The translations under genes were made by a program, and so were the position numbers. This document shows, in pieces, positions 31,780 through 40,957 of a stretch of 64,000 nt of DNA. Source of the DNA: an uncultured Ruminiclostridium sp. (lineage in GTDB: Bacteria > Bacillota > Clostridia > Oscillospirales > Ruminococcaceae); NCBI GenBank assembly GCA_910588335.1, contig CAJUQV010000017.1, forward strand, positions 6,004-70,003, read 5' to 3'. The notes beneath the pieces are model-generated. The model was not told the origin of the DNA and made no database searches. It saw nothing but the letters and a program-made list of their open reading frames with translations. The stretch's first letter is position 1. Each line of letters begins with the position of its first letter.

Positions 31780-34077
31780 CTATTTATAGCCTAAGGTACT
31801 AAAGCTTTGAAGAGTTGTTGCCTCGGAGCTTCCTCCGGGCACACCGTCGTTGTTGGCGAAGCTTATGAGACGTTTTACTATGTCTGTTTTTTTATAATTG
31901 GTTTCTCCGACGTTTTTATAATTATCCGCGTAATCATACGGTGTGGTAAAGGCGAGCATAGCGGAAGGATTTTTATAAGTATAGGTTCCTACTATCAGTC
32001 CTCCGAAAAACTGTAATCCGCTGTATCCACTGTTACAAAGTAATTCGGAACATGGGGCGTAAATATACCCGCTGAATCCGCTGGCAATGTTAAAATTCAG
32101 ATAATTATTTGTAAAGATGGAAGTGAGATTATTGCTTGCGTCTCTTGTCTTTCCCGTGGTTACTAAGAAAATATTATTATGCGCGTCTGCGCCTACAGTG
32201 CTTTGTTTCATTATAGTAGCGTTTGTCTTGCTGTCAACAGTTATAGTTTCAAGAGCCGGGACTATTTTTGCCTGTGCAACGAAATTATTATCCGAATAAA
32301 CAACCTTTCCGTTTTTTGCCATGTCATCAATCGATGTTATATCATCTCTCATATATAAAGCGAAGTTCTCGTGTCCTATAAATTGTTGATTATTCATTTT
32401 AAAATTAGTATCTGACGGCAAGATAAAAATAACGGAATGAGTCCCTCTTATAAGTATGTTTGTGCCGTTAAAATCGTCAAAAAAAGAAAATAGTTTCTTT
32501 CCGTTATCGTCTGTCATACCGTTACTGTCAAGATAAATATACATATCCGAGTCCGTAGCGTCGAAAACAATGGTATTTCCATCACCATTCCATTTTCCGC
32601 CCGAAGGAGGATTTTTTATCGGAGTGATTTTACAGCTTTTTTTAATTGTCAATAACGTACGAGACCAATATTTGTTGTATTGCTCCACTCTAATGTTTTC
32701 ATCATCATAAGAACCATAATCGCCACTATCATTCCAGTCTGTTATTAAATTGGGGGCATTCGGCAAATCAAGTACCGGTACTGTACTTTCAAGCTTTGTA
32801 AGAAAATATCCTTCTGCGTCCCAATCTTCATATTTATTGGATTTTGTCTTTGTGATAATATACTTTGATACTTCACCCCAGTCCGAAACGGGAGAACCTG
32901 CTGCCGCAGCGTCGGCGAAAGCCGTTGTTATCAACGTACCTACTGTGGAGTCATTTTCAGGATTAAAAGAAGCATATGAAAAAGAATTATCCGTAATATT
33001 TCCTGCGCATTTCATGGATACAGACGAACCGTTACAGTTTGAAGCCAATTCTATATCTCCGTTAACAACAAATGTCCCCAAATCGCCGTTAACGGCACTG
33101 CCCACATAAAGGTTTTTACCCACATAGAAGGAATCGGCTGTTCCGGTGTGAGTATTTATATAGCAATTACCCGCAACAAAGAAGTTGGTGGGATTTGATC
33201 CGATCTCTCCGTCAAGTATCAAATCACCAAGTACATAAATATCTTTTGATATAAATGATTTATTGGCACCACTTTTAACCGTCATATTTCCGCGCACAAA
33301 GATGTAATCAACGTCAACTGTAGAACCGCTTCCGCCGCCGTCTGCGGAAAGAACATAGAAATTCTCGCCTATAACCATTTCGTTGGGTTCCGTTTTGGCA
33401 CCATAGCCTATTCCGTTATCAACAAACGTACCGGTGGCGTAAATAGAATTACGTATATTTGTCGCGCCGCCGCCAAAATCGGTATAGTCGTTTTCAAAAT
33501 AAGCGTCGCTGAATAATACGCCGCATTGAAATACAACGTCCTCAGGTCTGTTTCCAGTACTTGTCAAAAATCTTGTAAAGTAATCGGAGGGACCGGTTAC
33601 AATCTCTTTTACCGCTGTTACTACTATTGTTTCGCCGTTGTAATCGGATTTTGTCGTGATTTCAAAAATATGAGAGGTGTTTTCCGGATTTTCGGGGGAT
33701 TGAATTTGCTTAGTTTTAGTTATGGTAACTGTAGCCTTACCCATATTTTCATCGGAAAGATCAATATTGCTGGTAATATCGGAAGTGCTTCCCACCGTGA
33801 GTTTTATCATTTTCCCTATAAGCGTATCCGAATAATCACTTAGCTCTTTTCCGCTTTTCGATATTGCTTCCAGATACCCATCAATATACTTAGAAACCGT
33901 ATCGCTCACCGACACCGCTGTCTGATAGCTCTGCTCACTGCTATACCTAACATTAACCGAGCTTTGCTGATTATTAACAATATAGAAAGTAGCCGACGCC
34001 GCAACAATCAGTATCGACATTACAACCACAACAAGGAAAAGGACACTTCCCTTTTTATTCAGCAGTCTTTTCATCAT
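31780..34077 (-). CDS. Large pseudopilin-like protein with beta-solenoid repeats
   Basis: The 765-aa product begins MMKRLLNKKGSVLFLVVVVM, a PilX/GspK-like leader (cleavage after KKG, Ser+1, no Glu at +5) and hydrophobic helix to about residue 35. From about 238 to 365 it has at least six units of 19-22 residues built on [FY]xVxG[ND]xxV (YIFVRGNMTV, IYVLGDLILD, FFVAGNCYIN, FYVGKNLYVG, FVVNGDIELA), a beta-solenoid pattern like that of bactofilins. The rest is Asp/Asn-rich, adhesin-like. GspK/PilX proteins sit at the pilus tip, so a tip adhesin is the natural hypothesis. AAAGGACGG precedes the first ATG. A pair of small hairpins lies just upstream (34088-34130). Confidence 0.75.
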   Translation of the reverse strand: MMKRLLNKKGSVLFLVVVVMSILIVAASATFYIVNNQQSSVNVRYSSEQSYQTAVSVSDTVSKYIDGYLEAISKSGKELSDYSDTLIGKMIKLTVGSTSDITSNIDLSDENMGKATVTITKTKQIQSPENPENTSHIFEITTKSDYNGETIVVTAVKEIVTGPSDYFTRFLTSTGNRPEDVVFQCGVLFSDAYFENDYTDFGGGATNIRNSIYATGTFVDNGIGYGAKTEPNEMVIGENFYVLSADGGGSGSTVDVDYIFVRGNMTVKSGANKSFISKDIYVLGDLILDGEIGSNPTNFFVAGNCYINTHTGTADSFYVGKNLYVGSAVNGDLGTFVVNGDIELASNCNGSSVSMKCAGNITDNSFSYASFNPENDSTVGTLITTAFADAAAAGSPVSDWGEVSKYIITKTKSNKYEDWDAEGYFLTKLESTVPVLDLPNAPNLITDWNDSGDYGSYDDENIRVEQYNKYWSRTLLTIKKSCKITPIKNPPSGGKWNGDGNTIVFDATDSDMYIYLDSNGMTDDNGKKLFSFFDDFNGTNILIRGTHSVIFILPSDTNFKMNNQQFIGHENFALYMRDDITSIDDMAKNGKVVYSDNNFVAQAKIVPALETITVDSKTNATIMKQSTVGADAHNNIFLVTTGKTRDASNNLTSIFTNNYLNFNIASGFSGYIYAPCSELLCNSGYSGLQFFGGLIVGTYTYKNPSAMLAFTTPYDYADNYKNVGETNYKKTDIVKRLISFANNDGVPGGSSEATTLQSFSTLGYK

Positions 34078-34159
34078 TATGCCGTCCTTTCACCGCCCTT
34101 CGGGCGGGTTCTGCCGCATTTGCGGAATTTTCTCTCTTTATTTTCGTTCTGTTTTTCAA

Positions 34160-35092
34160 TTACGCCGCCGGAGTATCCGTCTGTTCGGACTGCTCCTGTC
34201 CGGCTTCCTCGTTCTCTTCGATCTGAAGCTCCTTTACACAGTAAAGGGTCATACTTATACTGTAAGTTGATTCGTCCGTATCTTTTACACGTGTGTCCTC
34301 GGAGTTGGGCGCGGCGGACTGAATGGGCACCGGGTTTCCGTTTTCGTCGGTGACGGGCGGAAGGGTCGGTGTTTCCCGTTCAGTTGACGCGGGGGCTTTT
34401 GTGTAATTTATCTCGGCGCTGTGAATGTAAGTGGCGCGCTCAAGATTGTGGACGTAATCAAGAAAATCAAGATATTGCTGCCTGGTGCAGGTCACGTCAA
34501 AGTCGGCGGTTATGGAGCCTATGGTCTGGTTCTCCGCCGAGAGCTGAAGCCGCTTAAGGTCTTTCAGAAGCTTTGCGGAAAGCTCTTCATAGATTGCCAT
34601 AAAAGCCTCGTCCTCAATAATATTGCCGTCGGCGTCGTAATTAAGGTCATACTGGCTCCAGTCAACGCCGTAGCTATCCTGATAGCCGGAGTATTCTTTA
34701 AGTGGATATGTTACGAAGGTCTCTACAAAAGTGCTCAAAGACAAAGTCGAAGTGGTAAATTCGCCGATTCTCAGGGAGTCGGTGCCTATACCGCCGTTTT
34801 GCAGTATTTCCCTGAACATGGCGTCCGCCTGATAAGTGGTCATATCGTCGTAAAAATAATCGGCATAATCCTTTGCCGCCTCCATAGCGTCTTTAAGCTC
34901 CTGATCTATGGTGGATTCTCTCGTTAAGCTGTTGTAAAGCTGATCGCGGCGTACTCTCGCGTCTTCGAGACTCGCTTTGTTGCCGCTTATCTTCTGGTAT
35001 TCGGGGACAACCAACATAAATGCCCCCACAGCCATAATAACTATGGCAAGAAACACGGCTAATATAACCTTTTCCTTATTGCTTAATTTCAT
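34160..35092 (-). CDS. pilO: PilO-like pilus inner-membrane protein
   Basis: This 310-aa protein has a short cytoplasmic head (MKLSNKEK), one membrane span (about 10-28) and a coiled-coil stalk (EYQKISGNKASLEDARVRRDQL). Its ferredoxin-like domain ends in an acidic, Gln/Glu-rich tail. This is the PilO layout; PilO dimerises with PilN in the alignment complex. The start overlaps the pilM-pilN gene by 17 bp. A Pro/Asn-rich insert (ETPTLPPVTDENGNPV) interrupts the last beta-strands and is not usual. Confidence 0.78.
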   Translation of the reverse strand: MKLSNKEKVILAVFLAIVIMAVGAFMLVVPEYQKISGNKASLEDARVRRDQLYNSLTRESTIDQELKDAMEAAKDYADYFYDDMTTYQADAMFREILQNGGIGTDSLRIGEFTTSTLSLSTFVETFVTYPLKEYSGYQDSYGVDWSQYDLNYDADGNIIEDEAFMAIYEELSAKLLKDLKRLQLSAENQTIGSITADFDVTCTRQQYLDFLDYVHNLERATYIHSAEINYTKAPASTERETPTLPPVTDENGNPVPIQSAAPNSEDTRVKDTDESTYSISMTLYCVKELQIEENEEAGQEQSEQTDTPAA

Positions 35093-36584
35093 ACCCGTTG
35101 CCTCCCTTCAAAAGCATAGTCAGGCTGAATGTGTAGGTTATGGGGGAGTTTTCGTTTTCCGGGTCTTGGGGCGTTCCCTCATAGCCGTTATAGGATATGT
35201 TTTCAAAATATCCCTGTTCCACAAGCGCCTTTACATATTCGGAAGGCTTGTTGTCCGCGTCGGCGGTAAAGGTAGCGGATACGTTGTAGCCGTCTATTCT
35301 CACGCTTTCCGTTATCATCATTCCCTCAAGCAGGGGTTCTTCAAGCTTTGTTTTTATATCGCTTATCATGGCGGGCTGAAAATCAAACAAATCCTTGGCA
35401 AGCTTTATGTTGTCGCCGTATTGGGTAATGCCCGACAGCTTATTTATCTTTTCGTTGAGAACGGTGAGTCTCTCCTGAATTTCAGGAGCGTTTATTTCGG
35501 CTTCCACCACGTTTCTCTGAGATATCAGGTTGTTGTTTTCGGTATTGAACAGGTAATATGCGCCCGCCACCGCGGCGGCGGAAAGGAGAAGACTTAGCAC
35601 AAGAATCGCTCCGTATGCGCTCGTGGACTTTTTCTCCTTTGCGGAGCTTGATTTAAGCAGGTCTATGCGATCATAGTCGCGCTTGGGTTTAAAATAAGCG
35701 GAAACAGCGTTTGCGTACTGAGCAAAATCAAATTCACAGAAGGAGACTATGTTTCCGGGAGCGTTCAGCGCATGGCTTGAAGTGTTAAATGACGACATCG
35801 CGTTGGTAAGGAGAATAAGGTCGGGAATCTGACCGTAGAAGCTTATTTCCTTTAAGGGCTTGGCATTGGGGCGACTGTTCAGGAATTGAATCATACGGTA
35901 AACATTGTCGTAAACCGCCTGTACCAAAGAGTCGGGGTCTCCGTTTATCTCATCGGCGTCAATGGACACGCGGCGGGAGAAAGAAAGCCTTCCGTCGTCG
36001 TAAAGGTTGATACTGATAAAGTCGTATTCTATCTGTACCATCATCAAAGGCATCTGGTTGATAAGCTTCTGACTGCTTTCCACCATACGGGTGATACAGC
36101 TTGTGCTGACGTAAAGGGCTTTGAGAGAAAGACCAAGCTGTGAGAAAAGCCTTACATATCCGTCCGCCAGCCTCTGTGGCACGGCGGTGGCAAGGACTCT
36201 GATCATGGGGTTTTTGTTCTCGTCCTCAAGCTCTTCAACTATATTAAAGGATATATTGTAATCAGCGTTGAGATTCATATTGCTTTTGATCATCGTCTCT
36301 ACTACAAAAGAATTTTTGATATTCTTTGGGCGCGGAAGTATAAGCTCTTTGTTGAGGATAAGGCTGGAGCCTATTTCGGCTATCATATCCTTTTCCTTGA
36401 TGTCGTTGGTGGTGAAAAAGTCCAGAAGTTCCCCCGCGAGCATGGGAACGTCGACAATAAAGCCGTTTTCCACAAGTCCTGTGGGAAGAGTCAGGGTTTC
36501 CACCTGAATAACCCTTATTTTGCTCCCCATAAGCGAGCCGCGGACTATCTTTATATGATGGTCGGTAAAGTCAAGTGAAAGCAT
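35076..36584 (-). CDS. PilM-PilN fusion protein
   Basis: The 502-aa product joins two pilus alignment proteins. Residues 1 to about 300 are an actin-like PilM (LSLDFTDHHIKIVRGS start, LVENGFIVD, MVQIEYDFISINLYDDGRL). Then comes a PilN-type IDLLKSS box, one membrane span (about 325-346, YGAILVLSLLLSAAAVAG), a coiled coil (LISQRNVVEAEINAPEIQERL) and a ferredoxin-like domain. In most bacteria PilM binds the cytoplasmic N-terminus of PilN; here they are one chain. The reading frame is continuous and both halves look intact, so it is not a frameshift artefact. The start follows AAAGGA. Confidence 0.8.
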   Translation of the reverse strand: MLSLDFTDHHIKIVRGSLMGSKIRVIQVETLTLPTGLVENGFIVDVPMLAGELLDFFTTNDIKEKDMIAEIGSSLILNKELILPRPKNIKNSFVVETMIKSNMNLNADYNISFNIVEELEDENKNPMIRVLATAVPQRLADGYVRLFSQLGLSLKALYVSTSCITRMVESSQKLINQMPLMMVQIEYDFISINLYDDGRLSFSRRVSIDADEINGDPDSLVQAVYDNVYRMIQFLNSRPNAKPLKEISFYGQIPDLILLTNAMSSFNTSSHALNAPGNIVSFCEFDFAQYANAVSAYFKPKRDYDRIDLLKSSSAKEKKSTSAYGAILVLSLLLSAAAVAGAYYLFNTENNNLISQRNVVEAEINAPEIQERLTVLNEKINKLSGITQYGDNIKLAKDLFDFQPAMISDIKTKLEEPLLEGMMITESVRIDGYNVSATFTADADNKPSEYVKALVEQGYFENISYNGYEGTPQDPENENSPITYTFSLTMLLKGGNGYEIKQ

Positions 36585-36648
36585 ATGTACTATTCCTTTC
36601 TTTTTTTGGAGGAAACAATTCGCGTTCTTATACCAATAAGGAAATTGG

Positions 36649-37842
36649 TTACGCTATGTTGCCCATCGCCTGATACATCGCGGGATATATCGCCAGAAGT
36701 ATGGCGCAGACAAGAACGCCCATTATAAGTATCATCGCCGGCTGAAGCATCGCGGTAAGGCGGTCTATGGCGGTATCCGCCTCATCGTCGTAATAATCGG
36801 CGGTTTTATCGAGTATCTCATCAAGAGTTCCCGATTCCTCGCCTACCAATACTACCGATACGAATACGGGATCGAATATTCCCGTCCTGCCCAAGGCGGT
36901 GGAAAAGCTTTCGCCCTGCTTTACGTTTTCGATAACCGTCACAAACTCCTGACTTATATAGCTGTTGCCCAAAACCTGCTCCGATTTCTGAATACATTCA
37001 ACCATTGGCATACCGGAGGAGAACAAGTTGCTCATTGTGTGGGCGAAACGTGAGGTATAAATGGTACAGATAAGCTTGCCCGCTTTAGGAATCCTTACCT
37101 TTGTTCTGTCCCACCACAGCTTTATTCCGGGTACCTTTTTAAGGAATTTTATAAGCAGCACTATCGCCGCTATAACGCCTATGTAAATATACGGATAATG
37201 CACCATACTGTCGCTTACCGAAAGGAGAAAAGCGGTAAAAGCGGGGATATCGTCGGGATTGCTGAACATACTCGCGAAGCTCGGCATTACGAAGGCAAAC
37301 AGAGCCACCACGATTACCAGCATTATAATTCCCAAAATTATAGGATAGCTCATGGCGGACTTGATTTTGTTGCTGGTTTTATTTTCTTTATCGTAATGAG
37401 AGGAAAGACGTTTCATTATATGGTCAAGGTTACCGCTGCTCTCGCCCGCCGCGACCATGCTTACAAACAGGTTGGGGAAGGCGTTTCCCTGTGAAATAAG
37501 GGCTTCGGAAAAAGACTTTCCCCTTTGCACGTCGTCGTACATTTCAATCAGCAGCGCTTTTTTCTTCTTGTCCTCCTGCTGATTTATAAGGATCGACAGG
37601 GCTTTTATAAGACTTATGCCCGAAGTGAGCATAGTGCTGATCTGTCGGGAAAAGAAAGCCAAATCCTTGGTTTTGAACTTAACTTTTGCGTCCTGCACCT
37701 TTTCCGACTCCTCGGTAAACGATGAACAGAACAGCCCCTTATCCCTGAGCTTTTTCACCAACGCGTCCTTGTCCTCGGCGTTTTCCTTGCCGCGGACGGT
37801 TCTGCCGCTTAAATCGGTGGCGATATACCTGAAAACAGCCAC
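36649..37842 (-). CDS. pilC: Type IV pilus platform protein PilC (GspF family)
   Basis: This 397-aa inner-membrane protein anchors the assembly and retraction motors. It has two T2SSF domains (LAFFSRQISTMLTSGISLIKAL at about 65-86 and FAHTMSNLFSSGMPMVECIQ in the second half) and three long membrane helices. Starts at GTG 37842 with AAAGGCAGGG upstream. It is the first gene of the operon pilC-pilMN-pilO-large pseudopilin-two prepilins. Confidence 0.94.
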   Translation of the reverse strand: MAVFRYIATDLSGRTVRGKENAEDKDALVKKLRDKGLFCSSFTEESEKVQDAKVKFKTKDLAFFSRQISTMLTSGISLIKALSILINQQEDKKKKALLIEMYDDVQRGKSFSEALISQGNAFPNLFVSMVAAGESSGNLDHIMKRLSSHYDKENKTSNKIKSAMSYPIILGIIMLVIVVALFAFVMPSFASMFSNPDDIPAFTAFLLSVSDSMVHYPYIYIGVIAAIVLLIKFLKKVPGIKLWWDRTKVRIPKAGKLICTIYTSRFAHTMSNLFSSGMPMVECIQKSEQVLGNSYISQEFVTVIENVKQGESFSTALGRTGIFDPVFVSVVLVGEESGTLDEILDKTADYYDDEADTAIDRLTAMLQPAMILIMGVLVCAILLAIYPAMYQAMGNIA

Positions 37843-37974
37843 TTTTTTGACCCTGCCTTTCCGTAAAATCTTCCTAACAATTTATGTTAATTATAACATA
37901 AAAACAATAAATGTACAATAAAAAAACGAAAAGTTTTTCACTTAACTTACATTTTTTGTTGAAGTTAACAAAAA

Positions 37975-38018
37975 AACGGGTTCATAAATTACACAAAAGG
38001 CAAAACAATAAACCCGTT
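37975..38018 (-). terminator. Terminator of lysC
   Basis: AACGGGTT (37975-37982) pairs with AACCCGTT (38011-38018), and a seven-base T-run follows on the minus strand. Confidence 0.75.
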
Positions 38019-38054
38019 AATTTGTCACTTATAAAAACATTTGTAACCAAAAAA

Positions 38055-39371
38055 TTATTCGGAGAGCATAAACATATCGTAAATGACCCTTATTGCCTTT
38101 TCAAAATCCTTCTCGTCTATTCCTACGATTATATTAAGCTCGCTGGAGCCCTGATCTATCATTTTGATATTTATATCGGCATGGGAAAGGGCGGCAAAAA
38201 TACGTGTGGCGGTTCCTTTTTTCTCGCGCATATTTCTTCCCACCACCGCGACCAGCGCCATATTGTTTATAACCTCAATATGATTGGCGTGGGTTATCTG
38301 TGAAATATATCGCACCGTATCGGGATGGCTGTGAAGCTCCTCTGTGCTCACCACTATGCTCATGGTGTCGATACCGGTGGGGATATGCTCAAAGCCGAGG
38401 CCTTCGTTGTCAAGAACCGTGAGAATGCGCCTTAAAAATCCTACCTCGGAATTCATTTCGTCCTTTTCTATGGAGATAACGCTGAAATGCTTTTTGCCCG
38501 CTATTCCCGTTATAATCTTGTGTTCGGTGCCTTCGGGGGCTTCGGGGACAATCATCGTGCCCGGCGCGTCGGGAAGGTTGGTATTTCTTATATTTATGGG
38601 TATTCCGGCGGCGCGGACGGGAAAAATGGCGTCCTGATGAAGCACCGATGCGCCCATATAGGACAGCTCGCGCAGCTCCTTATAGGTGATATAGTCGATT
38701 ATCTCCGGATTCTCAACCACGTTGGGATCAGCCGCAAGGAAGCCGCTCACATCGGTCCAGTTTTCGTACATTTCGGCGTTTATGGCTTTGGCGACCACCG
38801 AACCGGTGAAATCGCTTCCCCCGCGGGAAAATGTCTGAATCGTGCCGTCGGGCTTAGCGCCGTAAAATCCCGGTATCACCGCTTCGGAATAGCCGCCTAA
38901 CACGGAGGAGAGACAAGCGTCGGTAAGATCCGGGTCAAAATCACCGTTTGCGGTGAAAAACACGCATTTCGCCGCGTCAACAAACTGAAAACCCAGATAA
39001 TTGGCTAAAATTATACCGTTGAGATATTCGCCTCTGCTGGCGGCATAATCTCTTCCCACCCGCTTTTTAAAATTTTCCGTTATTTTTTCGTACTCGTTAT
39101 CAAGGCTTATGGTAAGGCCAAGATCGCTTATTATCCCGTCAAAACGGTCGGCGATCGGGAGAAATTCAGCCGTGGCGTTTCTTCCGAGACCCACCGCGTC
39201 ATAGCAGGAATAGAGCATATCCGTAACCTTTATATCTTCCGGAGAACGTTTTCCCGGAGCCGAGGGAACAACGTAGCGCCTTTTGCGGTCGCTTCGTATT
39301 ATCTGAGCCACTTTTCTGAACTGATTGGCGTCGGCAAGTGAACTGCCGCCGAATTTTACTACTTTTGCCAT
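38055..39371 (-). CDS. lysC: Aspartate kinase
   Basis: The 438-aa enzyme phosphorylates aspartate, opening the lysine/threonine/methionine pathway. The kinase domain shows VVKFGGSSLADANQF, RYVVPSAPGKRSPED, RGGSDFTGSVVAKAI and WTDVSGFLAADPNVV. Two ACT domains follow (ISIEKDEMNSEVGFLRRIL and GRNMREKKGTATRIFAAL) that bind a feedback amino acid. The monofunctional form and length fit clostridial enzymes. Starts after GAAAGGCAG and ends at its own terminator, so it is probably monocistronic. No lysine riboswitch is evident in the leader of about 190 bp that I could read. Confidence 0.94.
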   Translation of the reverse strand: MAKVVKFGGSSLADANQFRKVAQIIRSDRKRRYVVPSAPGKRSPEDIKVTDMLYSCYDAVGLGRNATAEFLPIADRFDGIISDLGLTISLDNEYEKITENFKKRVGRDYAASRGEYLNGIILANYLGFQFVDAAKCVFFTANGDFDPDLTDACLSSVLGGYSEAVIPGFYGAKPDGTIQTFSRGGSDFTGSVVAKAINAEMYENWTDVSGFLAADPNVVENPEIIDYITYKELRELSYMGASVLHQDAIFPVRAAGIPINIRNTNLPDAPGTMIVPEAPEGTEHKIITGIAGKKHFSVISIEKDEMNSEVGFLRRILTVLDNEGLGFEHIPTGIDTMSIVVSTEELHSHPDTVRYISQITHANHIEVINNMALVAVVGRNMREKKGTATRIFAALSHADINIKMIDQGSSELNIIVGIDEKDFEKAIRVIYDMFMLSE

Positions 39372-39564
39372 TGTATCTGCCTTTCTTTGGTTGAAATTTT
39401 TGGGTATACTATATTATTTGCAAATAAGGGAATTTTTGATATTATTTATTGTAAAAGCAAAATCCTGTTAATAAAAATATTAAGCAAAATGATTCCTTTT
39501 TGATTATACAATTTTAATTCATTATAACATATTTTTTATAAAAATGCAAATTTTTCTTTTTATA

Positions 39565-39593
39565 TTGACAATCTCCCCAGTTTATGCTATATT
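39565..39593 (+). promoter_or_regulatory. Promoter of the unknown TYPKRAKG gene
   Basis: TTGACA (39565-39570), 17 bp, TATATT (39588-39593). The leader of about 170 nt contains a CTCCCG...CGGGAG stem and several AACG-rich segments, so it may be structured. The rest of 39372-39770 shows nothing I can name. Confidence 0.75.
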
Positions 39594-39769
39594 ATAAGCG
39601 GGGAAGGCACCCATTACAAAAAACGGCATTTTACAAATTGTTCTTAACGCGCTCCTTTTTCTCCCGCATACAATTTCGGGAGCATTTCAGGCAACGTTCT
39701 GAAAACGTTTATTGAAACGCCGAAAACGATTAAGGACACATATTTTTGGTTACAAGGGGGGAGATACCC

Positions 39770-40906
39770 ATAGGAAAAAACGTAATTGTAACGGACGAAT
39801 TCGGAAATAAGCTCACAAGCACCTACCCTAAAAGGGCAAAGGGTTTAATAAAAAATGGGCGTGCCGAGCGTGTCGGTGAGAACGAAATTCGTCTTATAGG
39901 CTGTTCGGTTATGCCTTGTACGGAGGATAATATGAACAACACATACACGACAAACATAAACGACGCCGAAAACTTAAGCACCGTTACCATCGTTCCCGAA
40001 ACGGGAGAAGTCATTGAAAACACGGAAACCGCGGAGAATACAGGTGAGCCTGCTCCCGCAAAAAATACCGCAAGAAGATTGTTTTTTGAACCGAGAAGCT
40101 GGAAGCCCGCCAAAGACGTGGAGAGCACCGTTTCGTCACGTTCGTTTATTTCAAATCCCTTTGGTGAAGGTCTTATTGAGGCATACACGATTGGGGACTG
40201 GAATTGGAACTGGTCGGTTATCGAAACGGCGGATATGACGCTGGAGAAAAATACCGATTATGAGTTTATTTTCTGGCTTAACGGCGGAGAAAACGAACCG
40301 GCAAACGAAGTCTGTAAGCTTGAGGTGATCTTTGACAACGATTACGAAGATAGATACACCTATAATCTTAATCGCGATTTTATCCGTTATGAAAAGCACT
40401 TCAAGGGCTGGTACCTGTATCGTATTCCGTTTAATACGGGAAACGCCTGCTATACAAAGCTTCAGCTTATCGCGATGCGCGCTTATACCACGTTTATCAA
40501 AGCAGAGGATCCGGAAAGCTATATCGGACTTCCCGCAGGTGTGCCACCTGTTGGCGTACCTCAGCGGCATAATATTGTTTTCAAGGACGGTTTTCCCGCT
40601 AACGCTTCATGGTCTTACAGGGCGCTGGGTGAAAAGGCCTTAAACAACAATACGCATACGCCGAAGGATTTCAAATTTTTCGGAGAAAATCATTTTGAGC
40701 GTAACGAAAGAAAATCGCGTTTTGAGGATTCCGAATCCATGGAGCGGAATATAGAATCAGTTCTGTACGAATTTGAGGAAGGTATACGGGATCGTCTTAA
40801 CGGTGCTTTAACCGACGACGTTATTGATGAAGTGATCCATAATCAGGATGTCGAAAGTATTAAGGAACAAATTATCCAACAGTTAAAGGATAGCTTAAAT
40901 ATTTAA
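39770..40906 (+). CDS. Unknown protein with N-terminal TYPKRAKG domain; apparent ATA start
   Basis: About 378 aa if read from ATA 39770. That codon lies six bases after a perfect AAGGGGGGAG site and would begin MGKNVIVTDEFGN; the only other upstream start, TTG 39746, precedes the ribosome site. Residues 1-45 (TDEFGNKLTSTYPKRAKG..NGRAERV) form a small basic module. The middle (about 125-260) is a Trp/Tyr-rich beta domain reminiscent of carbohydrate-binding folds. The C-terminal 60 residues are helical and acidic. No signal peptide or membrane span. Monocistronic, with a strong promoter and a 22-bp terminator. I do not recognise its function. Confidence 0.65.
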   Translation: MGKNVIVTDEFGNKLTSTYPKRAKGLIKNGRAERVGENEIRLIGCSVMPCTEDNMNNTYTTNINDAENLSTVTIVPETGEVIENTETAENTGEPAPAKNTARRLFFEPRSWKPAKDVESTVSSRSFISNPFGEGLIEAYTIGDWNWNWSVIETADMTLEKNTDYEFIFWLNGGENEPANEVCKLEVIFDNDYEDRYTYNLNRDFIRYEKHFKGWYLYRIPFNTGNACYTKLQLIAMRAYTTFIKAEDPESYIGLPAGVPPVGVPQRHNIVFKDGFPANASWSYRALGEKALNNNTHTPKDFKFFGENHFERNERKSRFEDSESMERNIESVLYEFEEGIRDRLNGALTDDVIDEVIHNQDVESIKEQIIQQLKDSLNI

Positions 40907-40957
40907 AAAGCATAAAAACAGGAAGCGGCAATATTCGCTTCCTGTTTTTATGCTTTT
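40906..40957. terminator. Bidirectional 22-bp terminator
   Basis: A perfect 22-bp stem (40906-40927 with 40936-40957) overlaps the last bases of apgM and starts 2 bp past its convergent neighbour. T-runs on both sides. Confidence 0.93.

Noticed and set aside
36625..36648. ACCAAT/ATTGGT stem after pilC as another R3 copy
   Set aside because: Only six bases match the R3 end and no second module follows; it lies at the end of pilC in a normal intercistronic gap.
39372..39560. Lysine riboswitch before lysC
   Set aside because: The upstream region is short and AT-rich and shows none of the conserved lysine-aptamer segments.
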